DNA of 64,000 bases from Candidatus Poribacteria bacterium. Its GTDB lineage: Bacteria; Poribacteria; WGA-4E; WGA-3G. The position numbers were made by a program, and so were the translations under genes. The stretch lies in NCBI GenBank assembly GCA_021295715.1, contig JAGWBV010000003.1, positions 83,400 through 147,399 on the forward strand. Direction: 5' to 3'. This document shows positions 61,874 through 64,000 of the stretch, in pieces (position 1 is the first letter of the stretch; each line of letters begins with the position of its first letter). Under the pieces are notes generated by a model that did no database searches, was not told the DNA's origin, and saw nothing but the letters and a program-made list of their open reading frames with translations.

Positions 61874-63013
61874 ATGGAACTCGACCTTGCCACGCTGCCG
61901 GACTACCTACGTCAACGATGTGCTGAGATCCGCATGTTTGAATCGGAGACGGAACTCCGTATAGAAGAGATTGGCGATGGTAATCTTAATACAGTTTATC
62001 GCGTCTCAGACGCAGCGCAACCAGAGCGTTCGATCGTCCTGAAACACGCGCCACCCTACATTAAGATATTAGGACCCGAGTATCCGTTATCCATCAAACG
62101 TTTGACTTACGAGTCCCGCGCGTTGGACATCTACAATCAGTTCGCAAGCTGCAGCGTCCCTGAACTATACTATTTCGACGCTGAAACCGCGGTCATTGCA
62201 ATGGAGGACCTCCGAGATGCGCAGGTCCTGCGCGCCGACCTAATCGCAGGCAGCGTGGACACCGATATCGCTGAACAGATTGGGCGGTTTATGGGTACCG
62301 TACACAGTCGTACATACATCGGGAACCTTGATAGCACAACCATGCAGCAGTATAGACAGCAATTTGCGAACACTACCATGCAGTCGATAACTGCCGATTA
62401 CGTGTTCACTTTTCCGTACACCGAGCATGAAACGAATTTCTGGACCCCAGGCTTAGAGCCTGATATCCAGCGACTGAAGGCGGATACGGACTTTTTGAAG
62501 CATGCAGAGGTCCTCAAACAGATTTTTCTAACAGCGCAACAAGCTTTAACCCACGGTGATCTACACACAGGAAGCGTTCTCGTCCAAAACAACACAGCGA
62601 AAGTGATTGATGCCGAGTTTGCCTTTTATGGTCCCGTAGGATTTGACCTCGGATTGTATTGGGCGAACCATCTCTTATCCTATTTTTCACATCAAGATAC
62701 CTCGGACGTGCAAGCCGCACTCAAGACAGCGATTGCAAAAACATGGCACGCCTACACGCTTGAATTCAGGACAGTCGACGGAACGTTGAAAGAACAAACC
62801 TTACAACAAATCTTTTACGAAGCAGTAGGGTTTGCGGGATTGGAAATGCTGCGTCGTCTTATCGGTGCAGCGCACGTCAAAGATATAGAAGGTATTACTG
62901 ATATATCCAAAAAACTACGCGTAGAAAGGGCAGCACTCCAGTTCGGATTAAAACTCGTTAAACAGTACTCATCCCTACGAGATGTGCCAGCAGTTCTCGC
63001 GATGCTTTTTTAA
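61874..63013 (+). CDS. mtnK: S-methyl-5-thioribose kinase
   Basis: 379 residues of the APH/MtnK kinase fold. The nucleotide loop is GDGNLNTVYRV (34-44), hinge AMEDLRDAQVL, catalytic loop ALTHGDLHTGSVLV, metal motif VIDAEFAFYGPVGFDLG. It phosphorylates methylthioribose in methionine salvage. AAGGAT lies upstream of ATG. Its coupling to asd joins methionine salvage to methionine synthesis. No mtnA is visible in the window. Confidence 0.9.
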   Translation: MELDLATLPDYLRQRCAEIRMFESETELRIEEIGDGNLNTVYRVSDAAQPERSIVLKHAPPYIKILGPEYPLSIKRLTYESRALDIYNQFASCSVPELYYFDAETAVIAMEDLRDAQVLRADLIAGSVDTDIAEQIGRFMGTVHSRTYIGNLDSTTMQQYRQQFANTTMQSITADYVFTFPYTEHETNFWTPGLEPDIQRLKADTDFLKHAEVLKQIFLTAQQALTHGDLHTGSVLVQNNTAKVIDAEFAFYGPVGFDLGLYWANHLLSYFSHQDTSDVQAALKTAIAKTWHAYTLEFRTVDGTLKEQTLQQIFYEAVGFAGLEMLRRLIGAAHVKDIEGITDISKKLRVERAALQFGLKLVKQYSSLRDVPAVLAMLF

Positions 63014-63046
63014 CGGTTGTCGGTTCGGTTTTTTCTTACGAAAAAA

Positions 63047-63187
63047 CCTTTCAGTAGTCAGTTTTCAGTTAAGAGGTGTTTTCGCAAACGCTAAAATCCA
63101 ATGCGAAGAAAGTGTTTCCCTCGTTTAACAATATCCTCTTTTAAGCGATAACTGACCATTACTGATAACTGACCACTGATAACGATT
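63047..63187. repeat. Repeat-rich intergenic DNA with TCAGT/ACTGA words
   Basis: The segment has CAGTAGTCAGTTTTCAGTTAAG near 63053-63074 and the inverse AAGCGATAACTGACC, ATTACTGATAACTGACC, ACTGATAACG at about 63140-63187. The inverted words could pair around a 70-base loop. Related words occur at 22155-22203 and, more loosely, at 58674-58704. Confidence 0.5.
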
Positions 63188-63192
63188 AAAAT

Positions 63193-64000
63193 ATGAGAGA
63201 CTACTACGAAATCCTCGGTGTGAATCGAGGTGCCACTCCAGAAGAAATCAAAAAAGCCTATCGCAAACTTGCGGTCCAGTACCATCCGGACAAGAATCCT
63301 GGTGACAAAACGGCAGAGGAGAAGTTCAAGGAGGCATCGAACGCATATTCGGTCCTCTCCGATCCTGAAAAGCGACGTATGTATGATATCCGTGGACACG
63401 CGGGCGTTGAGGGTATGGGATTTGAAGGTTACCGGAATATGGATGACGTTTTCAGGCACATTAACCTCGACGATATTTTTGGACGCGGTGGATTCGGTGG
63501 ACTCGGTGGATTTGGCGATGCCTTCGGTGATGTGTTCGGACAACGGCGCACAACTGCTCCGCCTCGCGGACGCGACATCCGCATGAACGTCAGTATTCCT
63601 TTTGCGGATGCGGTGTTAGGGAACAAGAAAGAGGTCAGTGTCCAAGGAAAGCGTCTGACGCTCACAATCCCGCCGGGTATTCAGGATGGAAAAACCTTAC
63701 GTATTCAGGGGCATGGAGAATCTCTCGGCAGCGGCATTTCGGGTGACCTGTTGGTGACTGTCTCTGTTCAACCACATCCGACACTGACTCGCGAAGGGGC
63801 AGACCTGTTGACAGATGCAAATGTCTCTATGACGACAGCGGCGTTAGGGGGTTCTGTTCGGGTACAAACGCTCACAGGCGATGTGGATCTGAAAATCCCG
63901 TCTGGAGCACAACCTGGACAACAGTTTCGCTTACGTGGACGCGGTGGAGTAGACACCTCCGGCAGAAAAGGCGACTTGCGGGTGCGGTTGGTTGTGGAAA
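63193..64000 (+). CDS. DnaJ-like chaperone without zinc finger, cut by the window edge
   Basis: The frame runs from ATG 63193 to the right edge (269 codons, no stop). J domain 1-65 with HPD at 31-33 ([10 protein letters not shown]), a glycine/phenylalanine-rich stretch ([13 protein letters not shown]), then the C-terminal substrate-binding region directly ([48 protein letters not shown]). The four CxxCxGxG zinc repeats of DnaJ are missing, so it is the CbpA type. It stimulates DnaK. No dnaK or grpE is visible. Confidence 0.93.
   Translation, partial: MRDYYEILGVNRGATPEEIKKAYRKLAVQYHPDKNPGDKTAEEKFKEASNAYSVLSDPEKRRMYDIRGHAGVEGMGFEGYRNMDDVFRHINLDDIFGRGGFGGLGGFGDAFGDVFGQRRTTAPPRGRDIRMNVSIPFADAVLGNKKEVSVQGKRLTLTIPPGIQDGKTLRIQGHGESLGSGISGDLLVTVSVQPHPTLTREGADLLTDANVSMTTAALGGSVRVQTLTGDVDLKIPSGAQPGQQFRLRGRGGVDTSGRKGDLRVRLVVE

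Noticed and set aside
1-64000. CRISPR array
   Set aside because: No series of regularly spaced direct repeats of 20-40 bases was found; short tandem repeats at 58674-58704 have no spacers.

Overview
The window looks like a chromosomal segment of an uncultured, Gram-negative-type bacterium with moderate GC. Four features point to Candidatus Poribacteria or a close relative: very many phytanoyl-CoA dioxygenase (PhyH) family genes, sulfatases, LamG secreted proteins with a shared C-terminal tail, and many enolase-superfamily (MR/MLE) and DUF362-type genes. That assignment is an inference from gene content; no rRNA or other phylogenetic marker lies in the window. No tRNA, rRNA or CRISPR array was seen.

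Layout. 1-1.2 kb: a TnpB gene cut by the left edge, with its promoter and an end-like hairpin. 1.6-8.5 kb: four PhyH genes (two of them a tandem duplicate followed by a LamG protein), a small GIY-YIG-like protein and a DUF362 protein. 8.6-13.7 kb (minus strand): an acyl-activating enzyme with a Uma2 nuclease, a cysteine desulfurase and a Gfo/Idh/MocA oxidoreductase. 13.8-28.9 kb: a lipoprotein, a metallo-beta-lactamase/cupin fusion, two sulfatases, a threonine aldolase, a double PhyH protein, a LamG protein, a creatininase-like hydrolase, an arsenite methyltransferase, a GH32 enzyme and a PQQ-propeller/FGE-like fusion. 29-34.8 kb: two polytopic membrane proteins and an alpha/alpha-toroid protein.

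34.9-43.7 kb is the most distinctive part. A regulator that fuses a Rieske [2Fe-2S] domain to GAF, PAS, sigma-54 AAA+ and Fis-type domains sits behind a palindromic operator candidate. It reads into a PhyH gene, a Cu/Zn superoxide dismutase lipoprotein, a paralogous PhyH gene, a third PhyH gene, a lipoprotein and a broken membrane-protein gene. 44-55 kb carries MR/MLE enzymes (one broken), a zinc-type dehydrogenase, a nitrilase, an amidohydrolase, a Nudix protein, two methyltransferases and a sialidase paired with a galactonate-dehydratase-like enzyme. 55-64 kb is closer to housekeeping: a DUF309 protein, UDP-glucose dehydrogenase, a MoxR ATPase, a sugar kinase, HU, aspartate-semialdehyde dehydrogenase, methylthioribose kinase and a DnaJ-like chaperone cut by the right edge.

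Taken together, the genes suggest a heterotroph that desulfates, trims and oxidises host or matrix glycans and small molecules (sulfatases, sialidase, GH32, sugar-acid dehydratases, many Fe(II)/2-oxoglutarate-type oxygenases). Intergenic DNA holds several dispersed repeat families. One of them ends at the Shine-Dalgarno/start-codon region of five genes. Several genes are broken by small frameshifting deletions or a one-base insertion.
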